Positions 1-9,320 of a stretch of 64,000 bases of DNA are shown piece after piece. The notes beneath the pieces were generated by a model, which did not search any database, was not told the origin of the DNA, and saw nothing but the letters and a program-made list of their open reading frames with translations. This DNA comes from Meconema thalassinum (taxonomy: Eukaryota > Arthropoda > Insecta > Orthoptera > Tettigoniidae): the NCBI GenBank assembly GCA_946902985.2, contig CAMPQE020000052.1:1984001-2048000 (forward strand). Reading direction: 5' to 3'. A program made the translations under genes and the position numbers. Numbering within the stretch: position 1 is the stretch's first letter; each line of letters starts with the position of its first letter.

Positions 1-300
1 ATTGGCCGAGGACAAGTGTGCTTTTATGACCACGTCCAAATATTTATAGGTAATGGTTCCTTGATTCCAGTCTAGTTGCTTATGATTTTCAATCCACTGG
101 GTTTGTTTGCGGTCTTTTTCACACAACAAATCAAAAGCATGGGGCGGTTTAAATAGCAAGTGCGTAGCTTGCGATATCCAAAACGTGGTACAATCGATAA
201 TGGCCACTTGTTTAAATATTAATTTGTTGTCACCAATTTTAAACCTTGGCAATCCACAACGAGTGTGCGCGCAACATGTTGCCGCTTGCCTGGACCAAGT
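1..300 (-). pseudogene. Possible protein-primed DNA polymerase B fragment (exonuclease region) of the Polinton-like element
   Basis: The minus strand is open without a stop over about 100 codons and runs off the left edge of the window. Near the window edge there is a Y-x3-D arrangement inside a hydrophobic stretch (YKYLDVVIK), preceded by an IIDCTTF segment. This order resembles the late exonuclease motifs of protein-primed family B polymerases, the replicase expected in Polintons and adintoviruses. The position beside the capsid and BIR genes fits. No start methionine is visible, so it is either an internal piece or has lost its 5' end. The call is tentative; it could be another element protein. 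Confidence 0.35.
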
Positions 301-433
301 TCAACTGACGACTGACTGACAATCAATGACTAAGGTGTGGTCATGACATGGACTTACCTGCCATGCTAGTTTGAAAAAAACATGAGGTTAGTGTAGGACA
401 GGGGGGACATGAAAAAAAATAAGAATTTAAGAA

Positions 434-970
434 TTACATCATTTTATTATCATAACACGTCTTACAGGCTTTTGTCATTTTGGAATAAGGACGATACCAA
501 CTGATACAACAATATAGCCTCTTGTGTTTGTAACGTCCATAACACCGATTATGTCCCAATGTCTCTAAACTAGGCGTTTTTGACGGTGAGCTGCTCGCCG
601 AAGTACAGTTGACACCATACAGTCCACTCGTATCGTAACTTGTTTTTTCATCATCACTCAGAGGCACCAGTGAGGGATAGCTTGAATGACAGGGTATATT
701 TCCCACCTCCATTCTGCACAGGTAGGGTCAGGCAGGTGACCAGCGATGATGTTCCTGCATGGGTTTATCGCTCTCTTGCCATTAGTCTATGATGATGGGA
801 CAAAAGGCACATTTCACTTCATCTCTAGTTTTTAAATAGTAGAATCCAGCGGACGCCAAGGCTTGAGGGTTTATGAAAGGCACTGGCCATGTTGCAAAAG
901 TCTTGAAACGATGTTCCTCAGAGTTAAAATTCATGGATGTGACTTCTCTTGATGCTTTAATGCAAGACAT
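434..970 (-). pseudogene. BIR-domain (IAP-like) gene of the Polinton/adintovirus-like element, two in-frame stops
   Basis: Baculovirus IAP repeat proteins bind caspases or their activators and suppress apoptosis; some insect DNA viruses and virus-like elements carry them. Reading from 970, the first 62 residues have the start of a BIR fold (EEHRFKTFATWP, then ASAGFYYL) and the first zinc-ligand pair CAFC. A TAA at 782-784 interrupts the frame. The same frame then carries the histidine ligand (EHHRW) with C-x16-H spacing, and a TGA at 728-730 falls exactly where the fourth ligand cysteine is expected (H-x6-C). A downstream segment ends in a C-x2-C pair that may be the start of a RING finger, cut off by the terminal stop. 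There is no frameshift, only two nonsense codons. Inactive as it stands. Confidence 0.75.
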
Positions 971-1003
971 GACTGAGCGGCTTGACGTGGGTTGACCTGT
1001 TAT

Positions 1004-2218
1004 TTATACACTCGTCACTTGGTTGGACAGTGGATAATAGTTGACTTGTTTGTGACGAATAATCAAACAGTAGGCTGTCGTATTGGCTGGTACATTGTCA
1101 TGCGTTTCAAAATCTAGTCGAATGTCAATATTGGATGGCTTGACAGACTCTTCCTGGTAAGAACAGTCAAAGACAATCAGTGGCGCCCTTGACTTAAACG
1201 CTTGGGGTAGCAGCATGGGGCCGTTCTCTTTTTGATAATACGACCATCAAAATTTAGAAAACAAGTCGTACAGGGGGCCAAACTTATTTTTTGAAAAATC
1301 CGAATCCAGTCCTTCATAGGGAAACACAGCTCCGTTGAGGAAAAGACGTGCATTTCTCAATTGTAGGTGATCAAATTGCATGGCATCTTCGGTTTGTTGA
1401 TACTTGCGATTCGTTTGAAAACCCACGATCATGTAGAGAGGTCTCTCTGTATAGCGAGCTCGTTTTACAGACCAACTCTGTGTGTTGCTGTTGGGCAATA
1501 GCGGGTACTCACGGAGTGCCCAGCTTATAAATTCCATGGGTAGAGGTATATCTCTCTTTACCATCTTGAGTATGTCCAGTTTTTTGCTATCGTCAAGGGT
1601 CACATGGGTCACCTTGCATAGCAAGTGTTGTAGTTGAATTTTTGAATCTATGGGAGCATTATCAGCTCCCGTGAGCGCATTATTACCACTCCTGTCTCTG
1701 ACCAGATAAAGCACTTGCCTTGCGTTGACCACAATGCGCTGGTGATCTTCGGCAAAGCCTAAAATCAGTTTAAGAGGTAAATATCCAGTAAAGGTCCCAT
1801 TGGTGTGTACCATCCAGTCATTGGTCGAGTCAGGACACCAACCTGCCATGCAAAGTGTTTTACCTTCTTCCTCACTATAAGAGGGGTATAGTTACATGAC
1901 AGTGGAAATACCCACATTTCGAGTGCTATCCACCACGATATCGTTAATGACATAACGTACTTCAGAAAACAGAAAGGCCAAACCATGGTTGGCCAACATG
2001 GATGTGGTAGGTGTAGAGCCATCGGCTTTGGTGAGCCGACCTTCGATCTGAATGACACTTTGATGCGGTAGGGTGTAAATATCTTGGTTGTTGATAACTA
2101 ATTGAATTTCATCATTGTTATTGAGTCCAGGTGTTTGAGCTTGATAGGAATGGAGATCAATTCTCACCACTCCTGGTTGCTCCTCGATGCGGTTCGCTAT
2201 CTCTAGGATAGAATTCAT
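1004..2218 (-). pseudogene. Major capsid protein (double jelly-roll hexon type), two in-frame stops
   Basis: This would be the shell protein of the Polinton/adintovirus-like particle. The N-terminal 108 codons include NNNDEIQLVINNQDIYTLP and, later, AFLFSEVRYVINDIVVDSTRN, a pattern I recognise from Polinton hexon-like capsid proteins. One reading frame of about 404 codons runs from 2218 to 1004 and is interrupted only by TAA at 1892-1894 and TGA at 1247-1249, giving open segments of 108, 200 and 70 codons. There is no frameshift. The length is somewhat short of typical hexons, so an end may be missing. It follows the minor capsid gene in the same orientation. Inactive unless the stops are assembly errors. 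Confidence 0.75.
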
Positions 2219-2341
2219 TATGGAGGTTGACGTGGTAACCCAAATGCTGTAAAAACTGCTTGTCTTGAGATGTTAACGTGTATTCACTTGGCAAAAAACT
2301 AACACCATTCCTAGACGGTGTGTTCGCTTTCTACACAAACT

Positions 2342-3024
2342 TCATAGTGGCTTTAGCACCAACTTGTAAGTCACTGGTGTGGTAGAATCTAGATCAATGA
2401 GTTGTTGCTCTCTATTGATCAGTCTTAATGTTATATTACTAATACCATCGACAGCCACAGAATGAAAAAGCACCACTGGAGGGTTTTCACGAATAATATA
2501 GCCATTGGGCGATGTCACTATAAAGTCATAAAGCGAATGCGATGGTTCTTGATTGGTGTACACTTGGCTAATAATATTACACGTTACCGACACATGATGG
2601 TCCTCAATGAATTTCACTTCATTATCCGACTCATGTTTCTGGTTGGTCTTCAATACGCGTGGTTTAAATCAATTTTGAACGTGGAGAAAATACTGCAGCG
2701 ATGAGTGTTGGTAATTCCTACAAGTTCAAATTTGCGCGTTCCATCGACAAATGACTTTAAACCATATTCATTGATCAACACCACATAAATGTGTTCATAA
2801 ATGTCATCGATCGTGTATCCACCAGAGTTCAGGGTGAGCACAGAATCATCATAGTAAAACTTGTTGTTCACATTTTCACGTATGTTGTACAATCGATTGT
2901 ACGTTTCAAGAGAAACAAGTCCCAAACCATAGGGTTTTTCACTCAATTCGATAGGTGGGTTAAAGTCTAGGCTGACTTCAGGTCCACGTCCATGCAGTGT
3001 AAACGTTTTACTTTCTGCCGACAT
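2342..3024 (-). pseudogene. Minor capsid (penton-like, single jelly-roll) protein, frameshifted
   Basis: The N-terminal part begins at a methionine at 3024 (MSAESKTFTLHG) and contains PPIEL, GLVSLETYNRLYNI, NNKFYYDD and GGYTIDDI, the conserved layout of a protein seen across Polintons that is thought to be the penton-like minor capsid protein. A longer open frame reaches 3084 but its first residues look non-conserved. Near 2650 the frame changes, and the second segment (2342-2653) carries the C-terminal half with FHSVAVDGISNITLRLI. The break is therefore a frameshift around 2650-2700. The product assignment comes from family resemblance only; exact virion location is inferred. Confidence 0.6.
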
Positions 3025-3663
3025 ACTGTTGGCGTTTTTGCTTATGCTGCGTCTTATATAAAAAAAATAAACACAAACGTCCACACTGATGGCTGTTAAA
3101 CGTTTGCAAACGTTTCACATTATAATATATCTTGATCCTGTTTCCAAAATAGGTCACTAGTTCCATGGGCGGGGGTAAATTCCCAAAACTGTCAAAGTAC
3201 CATGCGGTGGAGTCCTCTTTGACATAAGCTACATAATGCGTTCCTGGTCCTCGGTGATCATCCAAACTGACAACAGCGCTTTCCTGTTTCCAGAGTCGTG
3301 GGGGTTTCGCATAAACACACCTCGAAAATGAGAAAGCTTTAGTTGTTTAGCATAGCCTTCCACTTGTTGATGCGTCAGGGCATGTCTTGCTATGGCTGAG
3401 TTTTTTTTTAAAATATTTCGAAATGGTGAAATCGCAAATCCTTGTTGATAAAAGGCTGGCTTTAAATTGGCATTTCTAGCCCCCATAGCAATCGCTTCCA
3501 TCGTTTCATTATGTCGCTGACTTTCTTTGAGTTGTTGCTTGCCCTGCTGCACGGCATTAATGGTTTTCACCACTGTACTGGCACCACCCAAAAGTGAACC
3601 CAGAGCAGCCAGACCGGCAAATAAAGCATGTAAAAATCCCGCTCGTTTGGGGACGGGAATCAC
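3008..3663 (-). pseudogene. Adenain-type cysteine protease with an N-terminal hydrophobic (pVI-like) segment, frameshifted
   Basis: The downstream segment (3008-3265) carries GTHYVAY with the catalytic histidine, WYFDSFG with the acidic residue and QCGRLC with the nucleophilic cysteine, the His-Asp/Glu-Cys order of adenovirus-type maturation proteases. The upstream segment (3229-3663) starts with an alanine/glycine-rich hydrophobic stretch (LFAGLAALGSLLGG), reminiscent of membrane-active virion proteins, and ends with YAKQLKLSHFRGVFMRN, which I recognise as the usual N-terminal stretch of Polinton proteases. The two segments overlap in different frames at 3229-3265, so a frameshift there separates the N-terminus from the catalytic core. 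Whether this was once one fused gene or two is not certain. Confidence 0.7.
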
Positions 3664-3670
3664 TCGCCCT

Positions 3671-3871
3671 TATTTTGAACCCTGTCGCCGACGTTTTGGT
3701 ATAACATGTCTCTGTGCTGCTCGAAAGGCTTTCCTTATGGTCAATACATTATTTTCTTTTTTTCTTTCGCAAGGGCTTGTCCACGAATGTCGTAAGCCCA
3801 GGCTTTGCCAAGGACAGGGTCTTATTTTTAGTCTTTCTAGTCATTCTCACCACATACCTTTGTTTCACCAT
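3671..3871 (-). pseudogene. Small basic protein gene of the element, probably frameshifted in an A-rich run
   Basis: A 40-codon open frame starts at 3871 (MVKQRYVVRMTRKTKNKTL) and ends at 3749 in a lysine-rich tail. In the next frame, directly downstream, an open stretch continues to about 3671 with IRKAFRAAQRHVIPKRRRQ, again very basic. The join lies in an A-rich run (about 3750-3765) where indels are common. Small arginine/lysine-rich proteins at this position in related elements are thought to bind packaged DNA, but here the role is inference from composition and neighbours only. Confidence 0.4.
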
Positions 3872-3930
3872 GATGATAATGACCAACAACCTTTCACAAG
3901 AAAGTTTAAATCACAACTAACGTCAGATTG

Positions 3931-4655
3931 TTATTTCATGGCTGTATATTCCAATTCCACATAAAGTGGGAAATCGTTTATGGTTTTTCCCGCTTGCTTT
4001 TCATCCCATGTCAACATGAGATGAAATGATAATTCGTCACCTGCATTGACCATTTCTTGGTTATGGACCAACATCCTATGACCATTTATCTTTATTTATA
4101 ATGGTTCTCATCAGGTATGGCATATTTAATGTGAATGGTTCCATCATAGTGTAATCCATAGTGGCTTAAACCCGAAGCAAGCACATAGGTCAAGTGCTGA
4201 TCAAGGACTAGCGGTAAATGGTTTCTGTCATTCACAGGTTTTTCATTTGTCAGATACACTAAAAATACAGATGGGATAAATTTATAAAGCCTTTTCATTT
4301 CATAGGTCACGTAACGCTTGGTTCAGAAATCGTCTTCGTCTTGCGGGTCTTCCACGGGAATAATCCGATGGTGATTAGCGCTATAGCCATTCACTGTAAG
4401 CTGGGGCACTTTGTCATAAAACTCATACACTTTGTTATCCACATACTTTTTTGTAGTAACGTCTGTAGACACTTGAGGATGTTTTACATGGGTTAACCGC
4501 TTTCCCTTAAAGTCATAATCTCCCTGTTTTGTGCGTGGCACTACTGACCTATCCACATAGTGTTTATTAGTAGGATCTGTTTCTTGTTTAGGATCATGTA
4601 TGGGGACAGACCTAGCTTTGGCCATCAAAGCACGTCCAAAGACATCCATCGTCAA
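3931..4655 (-). pseudogene. Fibre/spike-like protein of the Polinton-like element, broken
   Basis: The N-terminal 110 codons contain two short repeats of the type D-x-TNKHYVD and VTTKKYVDN, separated by GDYDFKGKRLTHVKHP. This DAxTKxYVD pattern is common at the shaft or base of phage and virus tail-fibre proteins. A TGA at 4323-4325 interrupts the frame; the same frame then gives 72 more codons (4092-4310). A frameshift near 4060-4090 leads into a final 40-codon segment (3931-4053) ending at a natural-looking stop. I infer one receptor-binding or spike-like gene of about 240 codons. No head domain is recognised, and the assignment rests mainly on the repeat motif. Confidence 0.45.
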
Positions 4656-4755
4656 CCTGTAGTACCAGTCTACTGTTTCTATGACAAGGCCCGGTGTCCT
4701 GAATATAGACAGCCTGCTAGCCTGTCTAAGCCTTAGTTGAAATTAAGATTATTAA

Positions 4756-5424
4756 ACAGCAAGAGTCACTCCCCGTGGGGGACATGGTTTCCCATCTCTG
4801 TCCTGCCATGGTTCACTGTTTCCATCTTCCATTCGCTGCATCATTGTGGGACCTTCCGGCTGTGGAAAGACCAATCTTTTGCTAACACTCATCACAGCGC
4901 CCAATGGTCTGCGTTTTCAAAATATTTATATTTTTGCAAAATCTCTCTACCAACCCCTCTACGTGTTTCTGGATCAAGTCATGTCTGGATTACAAAAAGA
5001 GAATATGGGTTATTTCACAATTTTCACGCAAGAAAATGTTATTTCACCGGATGAGGTAAAGCCTGATTCACTCATGATTTTCGATGATGCATCCACTGAA
5101 CGTCAAGGCATTATTCAAAGCTATTTCAGCATGGGTCGACACAAACATATCGATTGCTTTTATCTTGGACAAACGTATTCTAACATGTCCAAACATTTGA
5201 TTCGTGACAATGCCAAAGTCATTGATTTATTTCGCCAGGACGAGAGGAACAGTCGTCACATTTATAATGAACATGTGAATCCGGATATGACCTTTCAAAT
5301 GTTTACTGAATTGTGTGGCAAGTGCTGGAACACTCAACGTCATGCCTGTTTAGTGATTGACAAACAAAGTGAACTCAACCAAGGACGATATCGCTTAGGG
5401 TTTGATCATTTTGTTGCCATTTAA
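4756..5424 (+). CDS. Packaging ATPase (FtsK/HerA family) of the Polinton-like element, probable N-terminal frameshift
   Basis: This would be the motor that pumps the genome into capsids. From a GTG codon at 4846 the frame encodes 192 residues with Walker A GPSGCGKTN (residues 2-10) and Walker B LMIFDD (76-81), followed by the sensor-like GRHKHIDCFYLGQTYS stretch. This matches the A32-like ATPases of Polintons and adintoviruses. No ATG precedes Walker A in this frame; it stays open back to 4756, but those residues do not look conserved, while a short N-terminus with FHLPF is seen in another frame just upstream (about 4807-4835). A single frameshift near 4830 is therefore likely. The core is intact, which makes it the best preserved gene of the element together with the next one. 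Confidence 0.75.
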   Translation, partial: TARVTPRGGHGFPSLSCHGSLFPSSIRCIIVGPSGCGKTNLLLTLITAPNGLRFQNIYIFAKSLYQPLYVFLDQVMSGLQKENMGYFTIFTQENVISPDEVKPDSLMIFDDASTERQGIIQSYFSMGRHKHIDCFYLGQTYSNMSKHLIRDNAKVIDLFRQDERNSRHIYNEHVNPDMTFQMFTELCGKCWNTQRHACLVIDKQSELNQGRYRLGFDHFVAI

Positions 5425-5465
5425 GGCCCAGTCTTATTCCCTCTCAAGTCATTTGACAAGACACC

Positions 5466-6310
5466 ATGGCGTTAGCAGAGAGTCAATTGAAAAAGCATAT
5501 TATTAGAGCAAAAAATACTATTCACCAAAAGTTTCGTCAATTGAAACGATCACGTGCATATCATGCTTTGTTTATTCAACATCATTTAGCACCTCCGCTA
5601 AAAGCCATGTTGAAACCCTCTTTCAAGCCATCTGAAACGCTACCCACCGTTTCACAAGCCAGTCAGGCGCTGCACGAGAACCCTGAGGAAGAGGAAGAGG
5701 AACACGAACAGGAAGATTTGACTAGTGTTAGCGAAGTTGAGGATGACGAGGAACAAGTGTTTACGCCTCAAAAAAAAAAGGCCGCACCTCTTGCAGAGTT
5801 TTTGAGAAAAAAAGAAATCTTTGGCCATGGTCGAAACACCTTGCCCTTCCAGATCGTCTCCGTTTTCACAAGTCTTGGCCACCCCTCAAAATAAGGCTCA
5901 ACTGAAAAACATTTAAATAAAAATATTATGGATCAACACTAGAACCTTATCTCATTGATCTATTTATTGAAATCACAGATACCACGTATGGTGTTCGCTA
6001 TGAGGGTGATAGTTTTAAAATTGGGGATTCATCCATTAAATTTGCTCGTACTAAAGCTGTCAGTAAGAACATCAACTATAAATTAACGCCAGGACTGTTA
6101 AAGCTGCTCTTCTCTCGAACACCCTCATTCCATGATTATACGTCAGAGGACCTTGGCAAATATAAATCCATTTTATTGGATACCCATGCCCACAAGACAG
6201 TATGATCCAGCTCAACAAGTGAATGCCAATATATCTCAAAAATATAAAACCATCATTGCAAAAATGTTTTCCACCAGTCAAAGTACTCGTCGTAAAGTGT
6301 CTGCTTCGGG
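5466..6310 (+). pseudogene. DUF8207-like conserved Polinton protein, frameshifted twice
   Basis: The first 142 codons (5466-5894) start MALAESQLKKHIIRAK and contain an acidic run (EEEEEEHEQED) followed by lysine-rich residues. A frameshift separates this from a segment in another frame (about 5935-6213) with YGVRYEGDSFKIGDSSIKF and TPGLLKLLFSRTPSF, a signature I associate with the DUF8207 domain found next to Polinton integrases. A second frameshift near 6200 joins it to the frame used by the integrase region (YDPAQQVNANISQKYK). The function of this family is not known to me. Position between ATPase and integrase is typical. Confidence 0.55.
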
Positions 6311-7420
6311 AGTGACATTTAAACCATTAAAACCCCTTGTGGATGTTACCTACTGGCACAATCCCAATAAGCTCATCCAGCGGCTACAGTTGTTGCATGC
6401 TTCACGTCAAGCCGGCCATAAGTTACCGGTCACGATTGGGAAATTCAAGAAATTGAACAAGAACTTCGAAACGCCAAAATTATTGTTTAAGCCCTCACCC
6501 ATTAAAATGGGTATTGCTCACGAGTTGCATCGCCAAGCTAGGCGTCACTATCCACGACTCAAGGTGATTTCACGAGGTGTGGATGAACTTTGGCAAGCAG
6601 ACCTGGATGAAATGATACCCTATGCTGACGTTAACGACGGTGTACGCTATATGTTGACCGTCATTGATGTCTATTCCAAAATGGCCTTTGTTGAACCTGT
6701 GCGTCGGATGTCTGGTCCACTGGTCACCAAGGCCTTTCAACATATTATTCAACACTCCTAACGTCAACCTCAGTTGCTACAAACCGACCAGGGGAATGAA
6801 TTTTTCAACAAGGATTTCTCCAGTTTTCTCAAATCTAAGGATATTCACCATTACACCACATACAGCAATCTCAAAGCCAGCGTGGTCGAGCGGTTTAACC
6901 GAACAGTGAAAACCCATATGTGGAAAGCGTTTACCGCTCAGGGCACGTATCTCTGTTTGGACATGTTGCCAGAGCTAGTGTCACGTTACAATGACACCAA
7001 ACATAGAACGATTGGGACCAAGCCACGCCTTGCGACCAAAATATTCAGCGATTGGATAAACTGTTTAACCCCATAAAAACAGCAGATCCTAAACGTCACC
7101 GACTGAAAATTGGGGATTTTGTTCGTGTGAGCACATTTAAGTCTGCCTTCAATAAGGGCTACACACCTCCGTGGGGGACTGAACTATTTCGAATTCGTCA
7201 AGTCAACCTGGACAGTCCAGTCACCTTTTTACTCGAGGACCTCAACCATCAACCCATAAAAGGTAGATTTTATCTCTATGAACTTCAGAAAACAGCATTT
7301 CCGAAACATTACCTCGTGGAAAAAGTGTTGAAACAAAATGGAAATAAACTATATGTCAAATGGTTAGGATTTAACTCAACGTTTAATTCTTTGATCAATA
7401 AATTACATGTTGTGTGGACC
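6310..7420 (+). pseudogene. DDE integrase with C-terminal chromodomain of the Polinton-like element, one stop and one frameshift
   Basis: A retroviral-type integrase inserts the element into chromosomes. LWQADLDEMIPY supplies the first catalytic aspartate, VIDVYSKMAF follows, LQTDQGNEF supplies the second, and KASVVERFNRT the glutamate, in correct order. A chromodomain-like C-terminus follows (YLVEKVLKQNGNKLYVKWLGF, preceded by KIGDFVRVS and YTPPWGTELF). TAA at 6759-6761 cuts the frame just before the second aspartate motif. A frameshift near 7045-7055 separates the core from the chromodomain. The usual tryptophan after the chromodomain (NSW) is a leucine here. Inactive as it stands. Confidence 0.85.
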
Positions 7421-8020
7421 TGTGTCCTTTTTTATTTATTGAATTATGTTGTACAAGAGCCCTGTGTACAGCGCTCCGCGCCTCGTGCTTGCCCATAAAT
7501 GTTTCTCTTTCTCTCTCCACACCTATGTCTCACTCCTTCACTCCATGATGACATACAACTCGTTCAGCTATTGGCTGTCATGTGTTCTCCCACTCCTCCC
7601 ATCACCTCTCCTCCAGCTCTCTGGACCCGCCCCCTCACCACTCTGCAGTGGTCACGTGATTTCCTGTTGTGTAGAGGTTTCCCTCCTTTCCCCTCTCTCC
7701 CCCTTTCCTTTCTGCGGGGCCCCTGCCTGCTGCTGTTGCTCAGCTCGCCTGGCTAGCCGTTATCACCTTTTTACAGAGTTGCCACATGATTCCAACTGCT
7801 ATCATATGACAGCAGTGATGTCAGCTTGACTGACATTCCATTCTGTTAGCCGACTAGCCATGCCTCAAAAATATATTCTTTCTGTTCTGGCCGCCAGTCA
7901 GACATACATACATACATACAAAGCAAGTTCTGTTGTTGACGACTATAATAGCCTTGCTTTTATTCGTCCAATACCATTATGAATTTGTCAGGTTACTGGT
8001 CAGTGTTTACTAACATATTT
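7421..8020. other. Non-coding, pyrimidine-rich stretch to the right of the Polinton-like element
   Basis: From about 7500 to 7760 the plus strand is rich in C and T, followed by a (CATA) microsatellite near 7905-7920. No gene is recognised; the long open frames here reflect base composition. The right terminus of the Polinton-like element should lie in or near this stretch, but the left end is outside the window, so the terminal inverted repeat and the expected 6-bp target duplication cannot be checked. Confidence 0.4.
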
Positions 8021-8229
8021 TAAAGATCACGATGAAGGATTATTTTGAAAAAATATTCACCTTCATTCGTTCGCCAGAGGGGAAAAAATATCGAAAAGCG
8101 CTCCCTCGCCCTGCTGCCCCGTCGACATAGCCATTTCCTGTATTCACCATGCTCAGTCATAGCCTCGTTGGAACACACGCCCAGCCCTACCGGCTCTCCG
8201 TCCACATACACGCTTTTATTTAAAAAAAT

Positions 8230-9320
8230 GCATAGTTCTTGTCCTAGAGACTTGACATTTATTTTCATGGTAGAGGGGGTAGGGACCATTCATTTATGTC
8301 AAACAAACCTTTTCGTCAACGTGTTAGTTTCCAAAATAGTAAAAATTCAAAATTTCAGTGTTTTCAAAAAGTCTCAAAAATAAAAAAGTATTAATATAAA
8401 AAATTAAGGTCTTAGAGTCCTTTGGTTTGAACTACGGCATAACATTCTATCATGTTTGGTTTTCAAACTATCGCCTACTTTCAAAAACAAAATTTTTCAA
8501 AATACATTTCAAAAATATAACGAGTAGTCTCTAGGAATGAGGACGTCAGCTCGAGTCCAACGACACCTCATTTGTTAAATTCCGACCATTCGTTCGCCAA
8601 TGATCACCAATGTTCGCGAGAAAGTAGGCTATCAATTTGTTTTTCCTCCTACATTCCTGAAACTTGCTGCCCACCTAGAGGGCATACCCACCTTTCATTA
8701 ACGTTAAACAAACGTTTTTCCAAAATTCACCGTTTCCAAAATAGCGCCAATCCAAAAAACAAACATTTTCATTTTTTTTAAATACCAACACACATGCTTA
8801 GACAAGAGAACGTCATCCCAACGCCCACAATACCTCGTTCGTTAAAATCCGACCACGCGTTCGAGAGATATTGCCCAAAGTTTATATGAAGGTAGGGGGC
8901 GACTCAGAACCTACAACACCCCACTACTGCACAGATTTAGTCCTACAGGCTTGAAATTTATTTTGCTGGTAGAGGGGGTCAGGGCCATTCATTTATGACA
9001 AACAATTTTTTTTGTAAACTCTTTAGTTTCCAAAATATAAAAATTTCAAAATTGAACTTTTTTCAAAAAAACATAAAAAATAAAAAAGTTTTATAACAGA
9101 AAATAAAGGACATAAAACCATTGGTTTGAACCTTGGCACAACATTCTATCATGTTTGGTTTTCAAACTATCACCTACTTTCGATAACAGATTTTTTTTTT
9201 TTTTTTTTTTTTCAAAAATATGACGAGTGTGGTCCATAGGAAAGAGGACGTCAGCTCGAGTTCAACGACACCTCATTTGTCAAAATCGGACCATGTGTTC
9301 GAGAGATATTAATTATTTTA
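8230..9320. repeat. Degenerate AT-rich tandem repeat, about three imperfect copies
   Basis: Phrases recur in order. TTTATTTTCATGGTAGAGGG near 8258 returns near 8960, with a weaker copy near 8660. CATAACATTCTATCATGTTT near 8440 returns near 9140. GAGGACGTCAGCTCGAG near 8540 returns near 9246, with a related GAGAACGTCATC near 8808. The clear copies are about 705 bp apart with a more diverged copy between them. A 22-base T run sits near 9190. No coding potential is seen. The unit is unknown to me. Confidence 0.55.

Noticed and set aside
1765..2058. 97-codon minus-strand frame overlapping the capsid gene
   Set aside because: It is an alternative frame of the capsid coding sequence; the conserved capsid motifs lie in the other frame.
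782..2218. In-frame stops as a sign of a reassigned genetic code
   Set aside because: The host genes and the Tc1 transposase use standard stops, and other genes of the same element have frameshifts, so ordinary decay is the simpler explanation.
3527..3964. 145-codon plus-strand frame
   Set aside because: It lies antisense to the protease/basic-protein genes of the Polinton-like element and has no recognised motif.
7446..7829. Overlapping plus-strand frames rich in serine, proline and leucine
   Set aside because: They come from pyrimidine-rich low-complexity DNA and lack any domain.
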